Source: Paucibacter sediminis
GTDB taxonomy: Bacteria; Pseudomonadota; Gammaproteobacteria; Burkholderiales; Burkholderiaceae_C
DNA length: 64,000 nucleotides
Direction: 5' to 3'
Assembly: GCF_030254645.1 (NCBI RefSeq)
Contig: NZ_CP116346.1
Coordinates: 2,979,973-3,043,972, forward strand
Shown here: piece by piece, positions 35,753 through 45,133 of the stretch
Layout: each line of letters opens with the position of its first letter
Position numbering within the stretch: the stretch's first letter is position 1
The notes under the pieces: generated by a model
Seen by the model: only the letters and a program-made list of their open reading frames with translations
Database searches by the model: none
Told to the model about the DNA's origin: nothing
Made by a program: the position numbers and the translations under genes

Positions 35753-36654
35753 ACATGACACAGCTGCACGAAGAGGGAGTCAAGACCGTGAGCGCAAAAC
35801 CGGCGGCGGCGAGCCTGCACGACCGATCCATCGGCGACATCATCCGCGATGCGCGCAATCTCTCGGCTGCCGAGGTCGAGAAGGTGTTGGCCTATCAGCG
35901 CGACAAGGGCTTGCGCTTTGGTGAGGCCGCCGTTGCGCTGGGCCTGGCCAGCGAGGACGACGTGCTCAGCGCCTTGGCGCAGCAGTTCCATTACCCCTTG
36001 GCCACGGCCGAGCGGCGCGTCTCCAGCCCGGAGCTGGTGACCTTGAACCAGCCCTTCTCGGTGCAGGCCGAGGCGATGCGTGCGATGCGCAGCCAGATCA
36101 CCATGCGCTGGAACAACGACGCCACCCTGGCGCGCCACGGCTTGGCCGTGATCAGCCCGCAGACCGGTGATGGCAAGACCTTCTTCGCCGCCAATCTGGC
36201 GGTGGCCCTGGCGCAGTTGGGCGGCCGCACGCTGCTGGTCGACGCCGACCTGCGCGGCCCGCGCCAGCACGAGGTGTTCTGCATCCCCAACGCGGTGGGC
36301 CTGTCGACGGTCTTGTCCGGGCGCGCCGAGGGGCATGTCATCCAGGCCGTTGAGGGCGTGACCAGCCTGTTCGTGCTGCCGGGTGGCCCGATCCCACCCA
36401 ACCCCTTGGAGCTGATCGAGCGGCCGGCCTTCGGCCTGCTGATGCGCGAGTTGTGCGCCAAGTTCGATCATGTGGTGGTCGACACCGCCGCGGGCAGCCT
36501 GGGTGCCGATGCCTGCATGGTGGCGGCACGCTGCGGTGCGGCCCTGGTGTTGACGCGCAAGGACGCCAGCAAGGTCGATGATCTGCAGGATCTGGTGGCC
36601 AGCCTGTCCGGCAGCTCGGTGCAACTGGTCGGCGCCATCCTCAACGAACACTGA
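35749..36654 (+). CDS. epsG: EpsG: chain-length tyrosine-kinase-family ATPase with MshEN-like N-terminal domain
   Basis: 301 residues. Residues 27-79 are two 24-residue motifs with a 5-residue linker (27-50, 51-55, 56-79), the layout of the c-di-GMP-binding MshEN domain; the second, starting RFGEAAVALGL, is the better match. Then a BY-kinase-like P-loop domain: Walker A SPQTGDGKT (Lys143), Walker A' LLVDADLR (Asp164, Asp166) and FDHVVVDTAA near 240 (Walker B). There is no tyrosine after Tyr82, so the usual C-terminal autophosphorylation cluster is missing. Partner of EpsF in controlling chain length and secretion. Confidence 0.9.
   Translation: MNMTQLHEEGVKTVSAKPAAASLHDRSIGDIIRDARNLSAAEVEKVLAYQRDKGLRFGEAAVALGLASEDDVLSALAQQFHYPLATAERRVSSPELVTLNQPFSVQAEAMRAMRSQITMRWNNDATLARHGLAVISPQTGDGKTFFAANLAVALAQLGGRTLLVDADLRGPRQHEVFCIPNAVGLSTVLSGRAEGHVIQAVEGVTSLFVLPGGPIPPNPLELIERPAFGLLMRELCAKFDHVVVDTAAGSLGADACMVAARCGAALVLTRKDASKVDDLQDLVASLSGSSVQLVGAILNEH
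35827..35985 (+). other. Region encoding the tandem MshEN-like motifs of EpsG
   Basis: Codes for EpsG residues 27-79. Motif 1 (27-50) starts SIG and ends Q50; motif 2 (56-79) starts RFG and ends Q79. In both, the hydrophobic positions 6, 12, 17 and 21 of the motif are Ile/Leu/Val/Ala and the final Gln is kept. The exact 24-5-24 spacing equals that described for the MshE N-terminal domain. Confidence 0.6.
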
Positions 36655-36685
36655 ATTGCGCGCTCCCCGTGAGTCGCTGTTGCAT

Positions 36686-37564
36686 ATGTCCGGAAAGAGC
36701 GACTCTGCCCTGATCCCTCGCGCGATGGATGTGCCGGCCCTTGTGCTGGTGCTTGCCGGCTTGCTGGTCATGTACGGCCCGGTGTACGTCGAGCTCAGTC
36801 GCACGATCTGGAGTTCGGACGAGCAGGGCCATGGCCCCATCATCTTTGCCGTCAGCCTGTGGCTGCTTTACGGCGCGCGCCACGAGTTGGCGGAGCTTCG
36901 GGTCAGCGCCGCGCCGATCAGCGGTTTCGCGCTGCTGCTTTTTTCGGCCCTGCTGTTCGCGGTGGGCAAGTCGCAGGACATCTGGATCTTCACCATCGGC
37001 TCGCAAATCGGCGTGCTCGGCGGCCTGGCCCTGCTGTTCAAGGGTTGGCAGGGTTTGAGGAAGATCTGGTTCCCGCTGTTCTTCCTGCTCTTCATGGTGC
37101 CCCTGCCCGAGGCCCTGGTGGCGGCCGTCACCGCGCCGCTGAAATCGGCGGTGTCGGCGGTGGCCAGCGCCCTGCTGTATCACCTCGGCTATCCGGTGGG
37201 TCGATCCGGCGTGACGCTGACGGTCGGGCAGTACCAGTTGCTGGTGGCCGACGCCTGCGCGGGCCTGAACTCGATGTTCACGCTCGAGGCGCTGGGCATG
37301 CTTTACATGAACCTGATGAAGTACACCTCGGTCGCGCGCAATGTGTCGCTGGCGGTGGCGCTGGTGCCCATCGCCTTCGTGGCGAATATCTGCCGCGTGA
37401 TGATCCTGGTGCTGGTGACCTATTACTTTGGTGACGCGGCCGGCCAGGGCTTCGTGCATGGCTTTGCCGGCATGGTGCTGTTCATGCTGGCGCTGGGCTT
37501 CATGCTGGTGGTGGACAAGCTGCTGGGCTACTTCTTCAAGGCCGAGCGGGGGCAGGCGGCATGA
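36686..37564 (+). CDS. xrtB: Exosortase B (XrtB/EpsH)
   Basis: 292-residue integral membrane transpeptidase-like protein with about eight helices. The exosortase catalytic triad is visible: Cys191 in ADACAGLNSMF, Arg237 in ANICRVMI and His258 in GFVHGFAGM. XrtB proteins cleave PEP-CTERM signals on exported proteins and are always found with EPS genes. ATG at 36686 (MSGKSD) was chosen; earlier in-frame starts extend into epsG. 31 bases after epsG; its stop overlaps epsI by 4 bases. Confidence 0.93.
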   Translation: MSGKSDSALIPRAMDVPALVLVLAGLLVMYGPVYVELSRTIWSSDEQGHGPIIFAVSLWLLYGARHELAELRVSAAPISGFALLLFSALLFAVGKSQDIWIFTIGSQIGVLGGLALLFKGWQGLRKIWFPLFFLLFMVPLPEALVAAVTAPLKSAVSAVASALLYHLGYPVGRSGVTLTVGQYQLLVADACAGLNSMFTLEALGMLYMNLMKYTSVARNVSLAVALVPIAFVANICRVMILVLVTYYFGDAAGQGFVHGFAGMVLFMLALGFMLVVDKLLGYFFKAERGQAA

Positions 37565-38250
37565 AGCGCGTGCGTTGGCAGGCCCTGGCGGTGGCGGCTT
37601 TGCTGGTTTCGGCGTCCGTCGCCGGCCATGTGGCAAGGCCCACCATCCATCTGGCCGATCAGCAGGCCAAGCTGGATCTGGAGCAGCTGTTTCCCAAGAA
37701 GTTCGGTTCCTGGGCGGAAGACACCAGCATGCCGGTGGGCATCGTCTCACCGGACGTGCAGGCCAAGCTCAACGAGCTTTATGCGCAGGTGCTCAGCCGC
37801 ACCTATGTGAACGAGCATGGCATGCGCATCATGCTTTCTGTGGCCTACGGCGGCGATCAATCGGACGCCACGCGCGCGCACCGGCCCGATGTCTGCTACC
37901 CGGCCCAGGGCTTCGACATCCTGTCGCGTCGCTACGATGCGGTTGCGCTGGATCATGCGCAGCTGCCGGTGCGCCGCATGGTGGCCAAGCTGGGTTCGCG
38001 CATCGAGCCGGTGACCTTCTGGTTTGCGGTGGGCGAGTACACCGCGGCGTCCGGGCAGGATCAGAAGCTGGCGCAGATGCGCTACGGCTTGCGCGGCATC
38101 ATCCCCGACGGCATGCTGGTGCGCGTCTCCAGCATCGGTGCCGACGAAACGGCGGCCTTCGCGGTGCAGGACCGCTTCATCGCCGAATTGAAGGCCGGCA
38201 TGGCCCCTGGCCTGGCGCCGCGGGTCTATGGCAGCAAGTTGACACATTGA
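37561..38250 (+). CDS. epsI: EpsI family protein
   Basis: 229 residues with an N-terminal signal anchor (about 8-25). EpsI domain marks: [36 protein letters not shown] with its Cys, and [10 protein letters not shown]. Always encoded next to or fused with exosortases in EPS loci; the molecular function is unknown, with a role in polysaccharide processing or export inferred from context. Confidence 0.92.
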   Translation: MKRVRWQALAVAALLVSASVAGHVARPTIHLADQQAKLDLEQLFPKKFGSWAEDTSMPVGIVSPDVQAKLNELYAQVLSRTYVNEHGMRIMLSVAYGGDQSDATRAHRPDVCYPAQGFDILSRRYDAVALDHAQLPVRRMVAKLGSRIEPVTFWFAVGEYTAASGQDQKLAQMRYGLRGIIPDGMLVRVSSIGADETAAFAVQDRFIAELKAGMAPGLAPRVYGSKLTH

Positions 38251-38263
38251 ATGGGAGTTCGCC

Positions 38264-39385
38264 GTGGAAGATAAGAAAGTCGCACTGATCACGGGTGTGA
38301 CCGGGCAGGATGGCGCCTACCTGGCCGAGCTGCTGCTGAACAAGGGCTACGAGGTGCATGGCATCAAGCGCCGCGCCTCCTCGTTCAACACCGACCGCAT
38401 CGACCACCTCTACCAGGATCCGCATGTCGACCACCAGAGCTTCAAGCTCCACTATGGCGACCTGACCGACAGCACCAACCTGATCCGCATCATCCAGCAG
38501 GTGCAGCCCGACGAGATCTACAACCTCGCCGCCATGAGCCATGTGGCGGTGAGCTTCGAGACGCCCGAGTACACCGCCAATGCCGATGGCATCGGCACGC
38601 TGCGCATCCTGGAGGCGATCCGCATCCTCGGCCTGGAGAAGAAGACGCGCTTCTACCAGGCCAGCACCAGCGAGCTCTACGGCCTGGTGCAGGAAACCCC
38701 GCAGAAGGAGACCACACCCTTCTACCCGCGCAGCCCCTACGCGGTGGCCAAGCTGTATGCCTACTGGATCACGGTGAACTACCGCGAGGCCTACGGCATG
38801 TATGCCTGCAACGGCATCCTCTTCAATCACGAGAGCCCGATCCGCGGCGAGACCTTCGTGACGCGCAAGATCACGCGCGCCATCGCGCGCATCGCGCTGG
38901 GCCTGCAGGACTGCCTCTACCTCGGCAATATGAGCGCGCTGCGCGATTGGGGGCATGCGCGCGACTACGTCGAGATGCAATGGCTGATGCTGCAGCAGCA
39001 GCAGCCCGAGGACTTCGTCATCGCCACCGGCGTGCAATACAGCGTGCGCCAGTTCGTTGAGTTCGCCGCCGCCGAGCTGGGCATCACGGTCGCCTTCGAG
39101 GGCGAGGGCGCGGCCGAGATCGGCCGCGTGGCGGCGGTGACGGGCGACAAGGCCAAGTGCAAGGTGGGTGAGGTGATCGTCAAGGTCGACCCGCGCTACT
39201 TCCGCCCCACCGAGGTCGAGACCCTGCTGGGCGACCCCAGCAAGGCCAAGGAAAAGCTGGGCTGGACGCCCAAGACCACGCTGCGCGAGCTGGTGAGCGA
39301 GATGGTGCTGGCCGACTACACCGCCGCGCGCCGCGACAGCCTCGTCAAGCTCGCCGGCTTCCAGGCCTACGACTACAACGAGTGA
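38264..39385 (+). CDS. gmd: GDP-mannose 4,6-dehydratase
   Basis: Converts GDP-D-mannose to GDP-4-keto-6-deoxymannose. 373-residue extended SDR: NAD(P)-binding [23 protein letters not shown] near residue 10, [15 protein letters not shown], and the catalytic [10 protein letters not shown] (YxxxK). GTG start at 38264. Followed by fcl with a 4-base overlap; together they make GDP-L-fucose from GDP-mannose, itself supplied by manC on the far side of the locus. Confidence 0.96.
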   Translation: MEDKKVALITGVTGQDGAYLAELLLNKGYEVHGIKRRASSFNTDRIDHLYQDPHVDHQSFKLHYGDLTDSTNLIRIIQQVQPDEIYNLAAMSHVAVSFETPEYTANADGIGTLRILEAIRILGLEKKTRFYQASTSELYGLVQETPQKETTPFYPRSPYAVAKLYAYWITVNYREAYGMYACNGILFNHESPIRGETFVTRKITRAIARIALGLQDCLYLGNMSALRDWGHARDYVEMQWLMLQQQQPEDFVIATGVQYSVRQFVEFAAAELGITVAFEGEGAAEIGRVAAVTGDKAKCKVGEVIVKVDPRYFRPTEVETLLGDPSKAKEKLGWTPKTTLRELVSEMVLADYTAARRDSLVKLAGFQAYDYNE

Positions 39386-40344
39386 GCGCGGCCGTGCAGA
39401 TGCAAGCAGACAGCAAGAGCGCCAAGATCTTCGTCACCGGCCATCGCGGCATGGTGGGCTCGGCCCTGGTGCGCCGGCTGCAGCGCGGCGGCTACACCAA
39501 CATCGTCACCGCCGGTCGCACCGAGCTGGACCTGCTGGATCAACGCGCCGTGCAGGCCTGGCTGGCGCGCGAGCAGCCCGACTACATCTTCATTGCGGCG
39601 GCCAAGGTGGGAGGCATCCAGGCCAACAACGTCTACCGTGCCGACTTCCTGTATCAGAACCTCATGATCGAGGCCAATCTGATCCATGGCGCGCACCTAG
39701 CCGGCGTACAGCGCCTGATGTTCCTCGGCTCCAGCTGCATCTACCCCAAGCTGGCGCCGCAGCCGCTGCGGGAAGACTATCTGCTGACCGGCCCGCTGGA
39801 GCCCACCAACGAGCCCTACGCGATCGCCAAGATCGCCGGCATCAAGCTCTGCGAGGCCTACAACGCCCAGTACGGCCGCCAGTACATCAGCGTGATGCCC
39901 ACCAATCTCTACGGGCCCAACGACAACTACGACCTCGCCAGCAGCCATGTGCTGCCGGCGCTGATACGCAAGGCCCATGAGGCCAAGCTGCGTGGCGACA
40001 GCGAATACGTGGTCTGGGGCAGCGGCACGCCGATGCGCGAGTTCCTCTACGTGGATGATCTGGCCGATGCCTGCGTGTTCCTCGCCGAGCGTGGCTACGA
40101 CGGCCCGCTCGTCAACATCGGCACCGGCACCGACGTGAGCATCCGCGAGCTGGCCGAGACCACCATGGCGGTGATCGGCTTCGCCGGCCGCATCGTCTTC
40201 GATGCCAGCAAGCCCGACGGCACGCCGCGCAAGCTGATGGATGTCTCGCGCCTCACGGGGCTGGGCTGGACGGCCAGCACGCCGCTGCGCGCGGGCATTG
40301 CACTGGCCTATCAGGATTTCCTGGCACGCCGAGCACCGGCCTGA
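39382..40344 (+). CDS. fcl: GDP-L-fucose synthase
   Basis: 3,5-epimerase/4-reductase completing GDP-L-fucose synthesis. 320 residues: [17 protein letters not shown], the catalytic [16 protein letters not shown] serine/cysteine region and [18 protein letters not shown] (YxxxK). The GTG at 39382 overlaps gmd; ATG at 39400 (MQADSK) is an alternative start 6 codons in. Confidence 0.96.
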   Translation: MSAAVQMQADSKSAKIFVTGHRGMVGSALVRRLQRGGYTNIVTAGRTELDLLDQRAVQAWLAREQPDYIFIAAAKVGGIQANNVYRADFLYQNLMIEANLIHGAHLAGVQRLMFLGSSCIYPKLAPQPLREDYLLTGPLEPTNEPYAIAKIAGIKLCEAYNAQYGRQYISVMPTNLYGPNDNYDLASSHVLPALIRKAHEAKLRGDSEYVVWGSGTPMREFLYVDDLADACVFLAERGYDGPLVNIGTGTDVSIRELAETTMAVIGFAGRIVFDASKPDGTPRKLMDVSRLTGLGWTASTPLRAGIALAYQDFLARRAPA

Positions 40345-40354
40345 GCGGCAGACA

Positions 40355-41869
40355 ATGGCGCAAAGCCTGGGTTCCAAAGCACTGGCGGCCGTGTCCTGGG
40401 GCGCCGGTGGCGCGCTCGTGCGCATGCTGCTGCAGATCGGCACCCAGGTGGTGCTGGCGCGCCTGCTGGGCCCTACCGAGTATGGCCTGTTCGCCATCGG
40501 CGCCATCGTGGTCAGCTTCAGCGGTTTCTTCTCCGACGTCGGCCTGGCATACGGGTTGATACAGAAGAAGGAGGTCAGCCCGGTGGACGTGCGCTTCGTC
40601 TTCACCTGGCAGCTCATCCTCGGCAGCCTGGTGACGGGCCTGATCTGGTGGGCGGCCGAGCCGATTGCCGGCTTCTTTGGCGATGTGCGTGCGGCCGGCG
40701 TGGTGCGCGCGCTTGCACCCGTGTGCCTGCTCAACGCCCTGGCCGCGCCATCGCTGAACCTGCTCAAGCGGGGCCTGGACTTCAAGCGCATTCAGCTCGC
40801 GCAACTGGTCGGCTATGTGCTGGGCTATCTCTGTGTGGGCATCCCGATGGCGTTGGTGAACCCGCATGTGCAGGCGCTGATCGCGGCCTGGTTGGTGCAG
40901 ACCCTGGTCAGCGGGCTGATCCTCTACGCCGGGCCGCGGCATGCCTTGCGCCCCAAGCTCTGGTACGAGCAGGCGCGCGCGCAAAGCGCCTACGGGGCCA
41001 CCGTGTTTGCGACCAACATCCTCAACTGGGCCATCAACAACACCGACCGCGTCTTCATCGGTCGCCTGTTTCCGGCCCGCGAGATCGGCCTCTACGCCAC
41101 CACCTACAACATGCTTTACAACCCCACCAGCACGCTGCTGGGCGTGTTGCAACCGGTGTTCTTCTCGGCATCGGCGCGCATGGCCGAACGTGAGGAGGAC
41201 GGCAGGGCAAGCATCGCACAGGGCTTCGCCGCGCTGGTGGCGGCGATCGCCTGTTTCGTCCTGCCGCTGTTTGCCATGCTGGCAGCCATGGCGCCCACCT
41301 TCATCCTGGTGCTCTACGGCAGCAAATGGGCCGGCGCCGCCGAGGTCTGCCGGCCCCTCGCATTGGCCATGCCGCTGTTCCTGATCTGGGGCATGGCCAC
41401 GCCCATGCTCTGGACGGGCGGCAAGGCCGGCCGCGAATTCCGCGTGCAATTGCCGGTCGCGCTGCTGTGGGCGCTCGGCTGCTGGATGCTGGCGCCGCTG
41501 GGCATTGCCGCGCTGGCTTGGGGCGTGCTGGGCCTGTTCGCCGTGCGCTGCACGGTGGTGGTGATGTCGGCTCAACGCATGATGGGCATTTCGCTGCCGG
41601 CGCTATGGGAGGCGCTGCGCGGCGGCCTGCTGCTGACGGCGCTGATGGTCTTGCTGGCGCTGGCCGCCGAGGCGCTGTTGGCCGGCTTGCCCGCCCTGCT
41701 GCGCCTGCTGCTCGCTGCCGGCGCCGGCCTTGCCCTGTACTTGTGCGCAATCCGCCTGGCGCCCTGGATAATTCCACCCGCGCTGCAACGCGTGCTCGAG
41801 CAGGTCCTGCGCAAGCTGCCTGCATCAATTTCAACGCGATTGGCGTTTCTCGCCGGCATGAGGGTCTGA
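40355..41869 (+). CDS. Wzx-type polysaccharide flippase
   Basis: 504 residues, about 12-14 transmembrane helices, MATE/polysaccharide-synthase superfamily. N-terminal GSKALAAVSWGAGGALVRMLLQI and VVLARLLGPTEYGLFAI are typical of O-antigen/EPS flippases, as are the Asn/Asp-rich NWAINNTDRVFIGRLF in the middle. Expected to flip undecaprenyl-linked repeat units to the periplasm. ATG at 40355, 10 bases after fcl; its stop abuts the polymerase start. Confidence 0.9.
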   Translation: MAQSLGSKALAAVSWGAGGALVRMLLQIGTQVVLARLLGPTEYGLFAIGAIVVSFSGFFSDVGLAYGLIQKKEVSPVDVRFVFTWQLILGSLVTGLIWWAAEPIAGFFGDVRAAGVVRALAPVCLLNALAAPSLNLLKRGLDFKRIQLAQLVGYVLGYLCVGIPMALVNPHVQALIAAWLVQTLVSGLILYAGPRHALRPKLWYEQARAQSAYGATVFATNILNWAINNTDRVFIGRLFPAREIGLYATTYNMLYNPTSTLLGVLQPVFFSASARMAEREEDGRASIAQGFAALVAAIACFVLPLFAMLAAMAPTFILVLYGSKWAGAAEVCRPLALAMPLFLIWGMATPMLWTGGKAGREFRVQLPVALLWALGCWMLAPLGIAALAWGVLGLFAVRCTVVVMSAQRMMGISLPALWEALRGGLLLTALMVLLALAAEALLAGLPALLRLLLAAGAGLALYLCAIRLAPWIIPPALQRVLEQVLRKLPASISTRLAFLAGMRV

Positions 41870-43285
41870 ATGACAAGCGCTGATCTGCTGAGCTTCCTGA
41901 TCTTTGGCGGCATCGCCCTGGCCCTGGCGATGGGCCTGGTGCTGGCGCAGGCGGCGGTGTTTTCCGCCGAGCAACATCATGGCCGATGGGTCACACCGCT
42001 GCTCCCCGTGCTGATGCTGCTGGCCATCTGCGTGGCCACGGCCACCTCGGGGCGCAAGCTCGGCCTGACCGATTTCGATGCCGACCTGCAAAGCGGCGTG
42101 GGGGGCGGCGGCGGCAGCGTGTTGCGCCTGTTTACCGCAACGCTGCTGGCCCTCAGCATTGCGCGCGCGTTCGGCCACCTGCGCCGCCGACAGCCAAATC
42201 CATCGAGGCCGGCGGCCACCGCGCTGATGTTCAGCTTCATGGCCTTCTTCGTCTCGGGCACCGTCCTGAGCAGCGCCTTCGGCAGCCACCCGGCCTTTGT
42301 GCACAACATGTTCTACGCGCCGGCGTTGTTCATCGCCGTCTACATCGGCCGCGACGAATGCCCTGACACCCTGGTGCGGCTGCTCAAATACGGCCTGCTG
42401 GGCATGCTGCTGCTGAGCCTGGCCCTGGTGGCGGTGAAGCCCGATCTGGTGCTGGAGCGGCCCTATCTGCGTAGCTGGGTGCCGGGACTGAATTTCCGCT
42501 TCTGGGGGCTGGGCTCGCATGCCAACAGCATCGGTCCGCTCGCCCTGCTGCTGATGCTGCTGGAGTACCTGCTGCCGGGCCGCCGCCTGCTGCTGCGTGC
42601 GCTGACCTGGCTGGTGGCGCTGGTGGTGCTGGTGCTCGCGCAGTCCAAGACCGCCTGGGCCATCTCGGGCCTGCTGGTGGCCGTGCTGGCCTGGTACCGC
42701 TGGTCGCGCGATGAGCAGGGGCGCATGCGCGTGGGCTTCCTGCTGACGGTCATCTTCATGGGCGTCTTCGTATGCGCCGCCTTGTTGCTGCTGGATACCG
42801 ACCGGCTGCTCGCCAAGATCCTCTACAGCCGGGTTGGCAGCGACCTGTCCACGCTCACCGGCCGCGCCGCGATCTGGCAGGCGGCCATCGCCGCCTGGGA
42901 GGCCAACCCCCTGTTCGGCTACGGCCCCGAGGCCTGGGGCCCCGCGCACCGCGCCAGCATCGGCATGCTCTACGCCTTCAGCGCGCACAACCAGTTCTTC
43001 CAGTCGCTCAGCACGGCGGGCGGCGTGGGTGCGGCCTGCTTCGTTGTCTACTTCCTCTGCCTGGGCTGGTGTGCCTGGCGCGCCGCACCCGCTAGCAAGG
43101 GTGTCTCGCTGGCGCTGTTCCTGTTTGTCGCGGCGCGCTGCGTCACCGAGGCGCCGCTGTCCATTCATACGCTGTTCAACGCCGACACCTTGACGCATCT
43201 GGTGCTGTTTCGCCTGGTCTTGATCAACCCGGGCAGCAAGAAGCCCGCGCCGCAGCCCGCGGCGCTCCGCTTTGCCGCCGCTTAG
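41870..43285 (+). CDS. O-antigen ligase/polymerase family protein (Wzy_C)
   Basis: 471-residue multi-pass membrane protein with about 11 helices. The large periplasmic loop has LTGRAAIWQAAIAAWEANPLFGYGPEAWG, and HNQFFQSLSTAGGVGA follows; Arg in the first and the His of the second are typical Wzy_C/WaaL positions. In a wzx/wzy locus it is most likely the polymerase that joins repeat units. Starts directly after the flippase stop. Confidence 0.88.
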   Translation: MTSADLLSFLIFGGIALALAMGLVLAQAAVFSAEQHHGRWVTPLLPVLMLLAICVATATSGRKLGLTDFDADLQSGVGGGGGSVLRLFTATLLALSIARAFGHLRRRQPNPSRPAATALMFSFMAFFVSGTVLSSAFGSHPAFVHNMFYAPALFIAVYIGRDECPDTLVRLLKYGLLGMLLLSLALVAVKPDLVLERPYLRSWVPGLNFRFWGLGSHANSIGPLALLLMLLEYLLPGRRLLLRALTWLVALVVLVLAQSKTAWAISGLLVAVLAWYRWSRDEQGRMRVGFLLTVIFMGVFVCAALLLLDTDRLLAKILYSRVGSDLSTLTGRAAIWQAAIAAWEANPLFGYGPEAWGPAHRASIGMLYAFSAHNQFFQSLSTAGGVGAACFVVYFLCLGWCAWRAAPASKGVSLALFLFVAARCVTEAPLSIHTLFNADTLTHLVLFRLVLINPGSKKPAPQPAALRFAAA

Positions 43286-43294
43286 CGTGCCCGC

Positions 43295-44212
43295 ATGCAA
43301 GCGCCGGATTTTTCGATCGTCGTACCGCTCTACAACAAGCAGGCCTTTGTTGCGCAGGCACTCGACTCGATTGCCGCTCAGGACGCGCGGCACAGCCGTG
43401 AGGTCATCGTGGTGGACGATGGGTCGACCGACCAGGGCGCCGAGCTGGTGCGTGAGCTCGCCCTGCCGGGCGTGCGTCTGGTCCGGCAGGCCAATGCCGG
43501 CGTCTCGGCGGCCCGCAACCGGGGCTTCTCGGAGGCGCGCGGTCGTCTGGTCTGCTTTCTCGATGCCGACGACCAGTACTGCCCCGGCTTCCTCGACGCG
43601 ATTGCCGCCCTGGAGCGCAACTTCCCCACGGCACGGGCCTATGCCGCCGGCTATTGGGACGTATGGCCCGACGGGCAGCGGCGCGCGCATCTCTACGACC
43701 CCGGCTTGCCGGCCGAGCCTTGCTTCCTGGTCCCTGATTTCTACGCGCGCTGGGCGCGCGGCCCCTTCCTTTCGACCATCAGCATTGCGGTGCAACGACA
43801 GTTCGTGATCGAGCAGGGCCTGCAGTTTCCGGTGGGCGAGAAATTAGGCGAAGACCAGGACATGTGGTTTCGCCTGGCCGAGCGCACACCCTTGGCCTAT
43901 TGCAACGCACCGCTGGCCGAGTACAGGCAGGCGGTGGCAAACAGTGCCACCGCCGCCAGCCCGGTACAGCAGGTGCTGCCCTGCTACGAACGCCTGGCCG
44001 GGCGATTGCAAGCCGGCGAGGTCCCCACGCAGATGCGCGCAGGTGCGCGCAGACTGCTGGCCTCGCATTTGATCAATGTGGCGCGTGCGCTGAGCGCAGC
44101 GGGCCAGGGCGCGCATGCGCGCGCAATGCTGCTGCGCCCGGAGGCGCGGGCCAACCTGACCTATTGGTTGCGCAGCCTGCCCGGCGTGCTGCTGGCGACC
44201 GGCAGGGGCTGA
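43295..44212 (+). CDS. Glycosyltransferase family 2
   Basis: 305 residues, GT-A fold. FSIVVPLYNKQAFVAQALDSI, VVDDGSTDQGAELV and ARNRGFSEARGRLVCFLDADD show the nucleotide- and metal-binding DXD (DADD). The later part, EKLGEDQDMWFRLAER, has the family-2 acceptor/catalytic Asp motif (ED). Adds one sugar to the lipid-linked repeat; donor unknown. Confidence 0.9.
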   Translation: MQAPDFSIVVPLYNKQAFVAQALDSIAAQDARHSREVIVVDDGSTDQGAELVRELALPGVRLVRQANAGVSAARNRGFSEARGRLVCFLDADDQYCPGFLDAIAALERNFPTARAYAAGYWDVWPDGQRRAHLYDPGLPAEPCFLVPDFYARWARGPFLSTISIAVQRQFVIEQGLQFPVGEKLGEDQDMWFRLAERTPLAYCNAPLAEYRQAVANSATAASPVQQVLPCYERLAGRLQAGEVPTQMRAGARRLLASHLINVARALSAAGQGAHARAMLLRPEARANLTYWLRSLPGVLLATGRG

Positions 44213-44218
44213 TACCTC

Positions 44219-45091
44219 ATGCCGGCGCTCTCCTTGATATTGGCCACCGTGGGTCGGACCACCGATCTGGATAGGTGCCTGGATGCACTGGCCGCGCAAA
44301 CAAGCAAGGACTTCGAAGTACTGGTCATTGATCAGAACCGCGATGCCCGCCTGCTGCCCCACGTCGCACGTGCTCAGGCGGCGGGGCTGGATGTGCGCCA
44401 TCACCGCATGGACCGAGCCAGCCTGTCCGGCGCGCGCAATCTGGGCCTGACCGAGGCGCGGGGCCTATATGTGGCCTTCCCTGACGACGACTGTTGGTAT
44501 GAGCCGGACACCGTTGAGCAAGTGCTATCGGCATTTGCCGCATCGCCCGAATTGGGTGGGCTCAGCATCAATTGGGTCGAGCAGAGTGCAGCGCTTGGCG
44601 AGGCGACCTCCGGGAGCGAGCTCAACCTGGCCGCATGGCGCGCTTATCGGGGCGGGGAGGCCAGCTCGATTTCGCTGTTTCTGCGCGCCGAGCTGGCCAG
44701 GCAGTTGCAAGGCTTTGACGAGCGCCTGGGCGTAGGGCAGTGGTTCGGCGCGGCCGAAGAGATTGATCTGGTGCTGCGCGCGCTTGGCACGGGCGCGCGT
44801 GTTGCGCGCCTCCGCGAGGCCCGGGTTCATCACGCCTATGGCAGGCAGGCCGCCATCCCTGCGCGCAGGCTATGGGTCTCGTCCCTGGCCAGAGCGCGAG
44901 GGACCGGGGCCGTCTATGCCAAGCATCGTCTTTCCGCTTGGGTCGTGGCACGTGGCCTCGTCGCGCCGGTGCTCAAGGCTGTGCTTCGGCTCAACTGGCA
45001 GGCATGCGTGGTTGGACTGGCGACCAGCCTTGGCAGACTGCAGGGCATGCGCGCCTGGCGCCGCGCGGAGCGCAAGCATCATCTGGGTTAG
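44219..45091 (+). CDS. Glycosyltransferase family 2
   Basis: 290 residues. LSLILATVGRTTDLDRCLDALAAQ, VLVIDQNRDARL and GLYVAFPDDDCWYEPDT (DXD-like PDDD) mark a GT2 transferase. Base composition here drops slightly below its neighbours, which is common for glycosyltransferase genes. Starts 6 bases after the previous gene. Confidence 0.88.
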   Translation: MPALSLILATVGRTTDLDRCLDALAAQTSKDFEVLVIDQNRDARLLPHVARAQAAGLDVRHHRMDRASLSGARNLGLTEARGLYVAFPDDDCWYEPDTVEQVLSAFAASPELGGLSINWVEQSAALGEATSGSELNLAAWRAYRGGEASSISLFLRAELARQLQGFDERLGVGQWFGAAEEIDLVLRALGTGARVARLREARVHHAYGRQAAIPARRLWVSSLARARGTGAVYAKHRLSAWVVARGLVAPVLKAVLRLNWQACVVGLATSLGRLQGMRAWRRAERKHHLG

Positions 45092-45133
45092 GCGTTGCTG
45101 GGCTGTTGGCAGGCATTTGGGGAGTTGGGCTGA

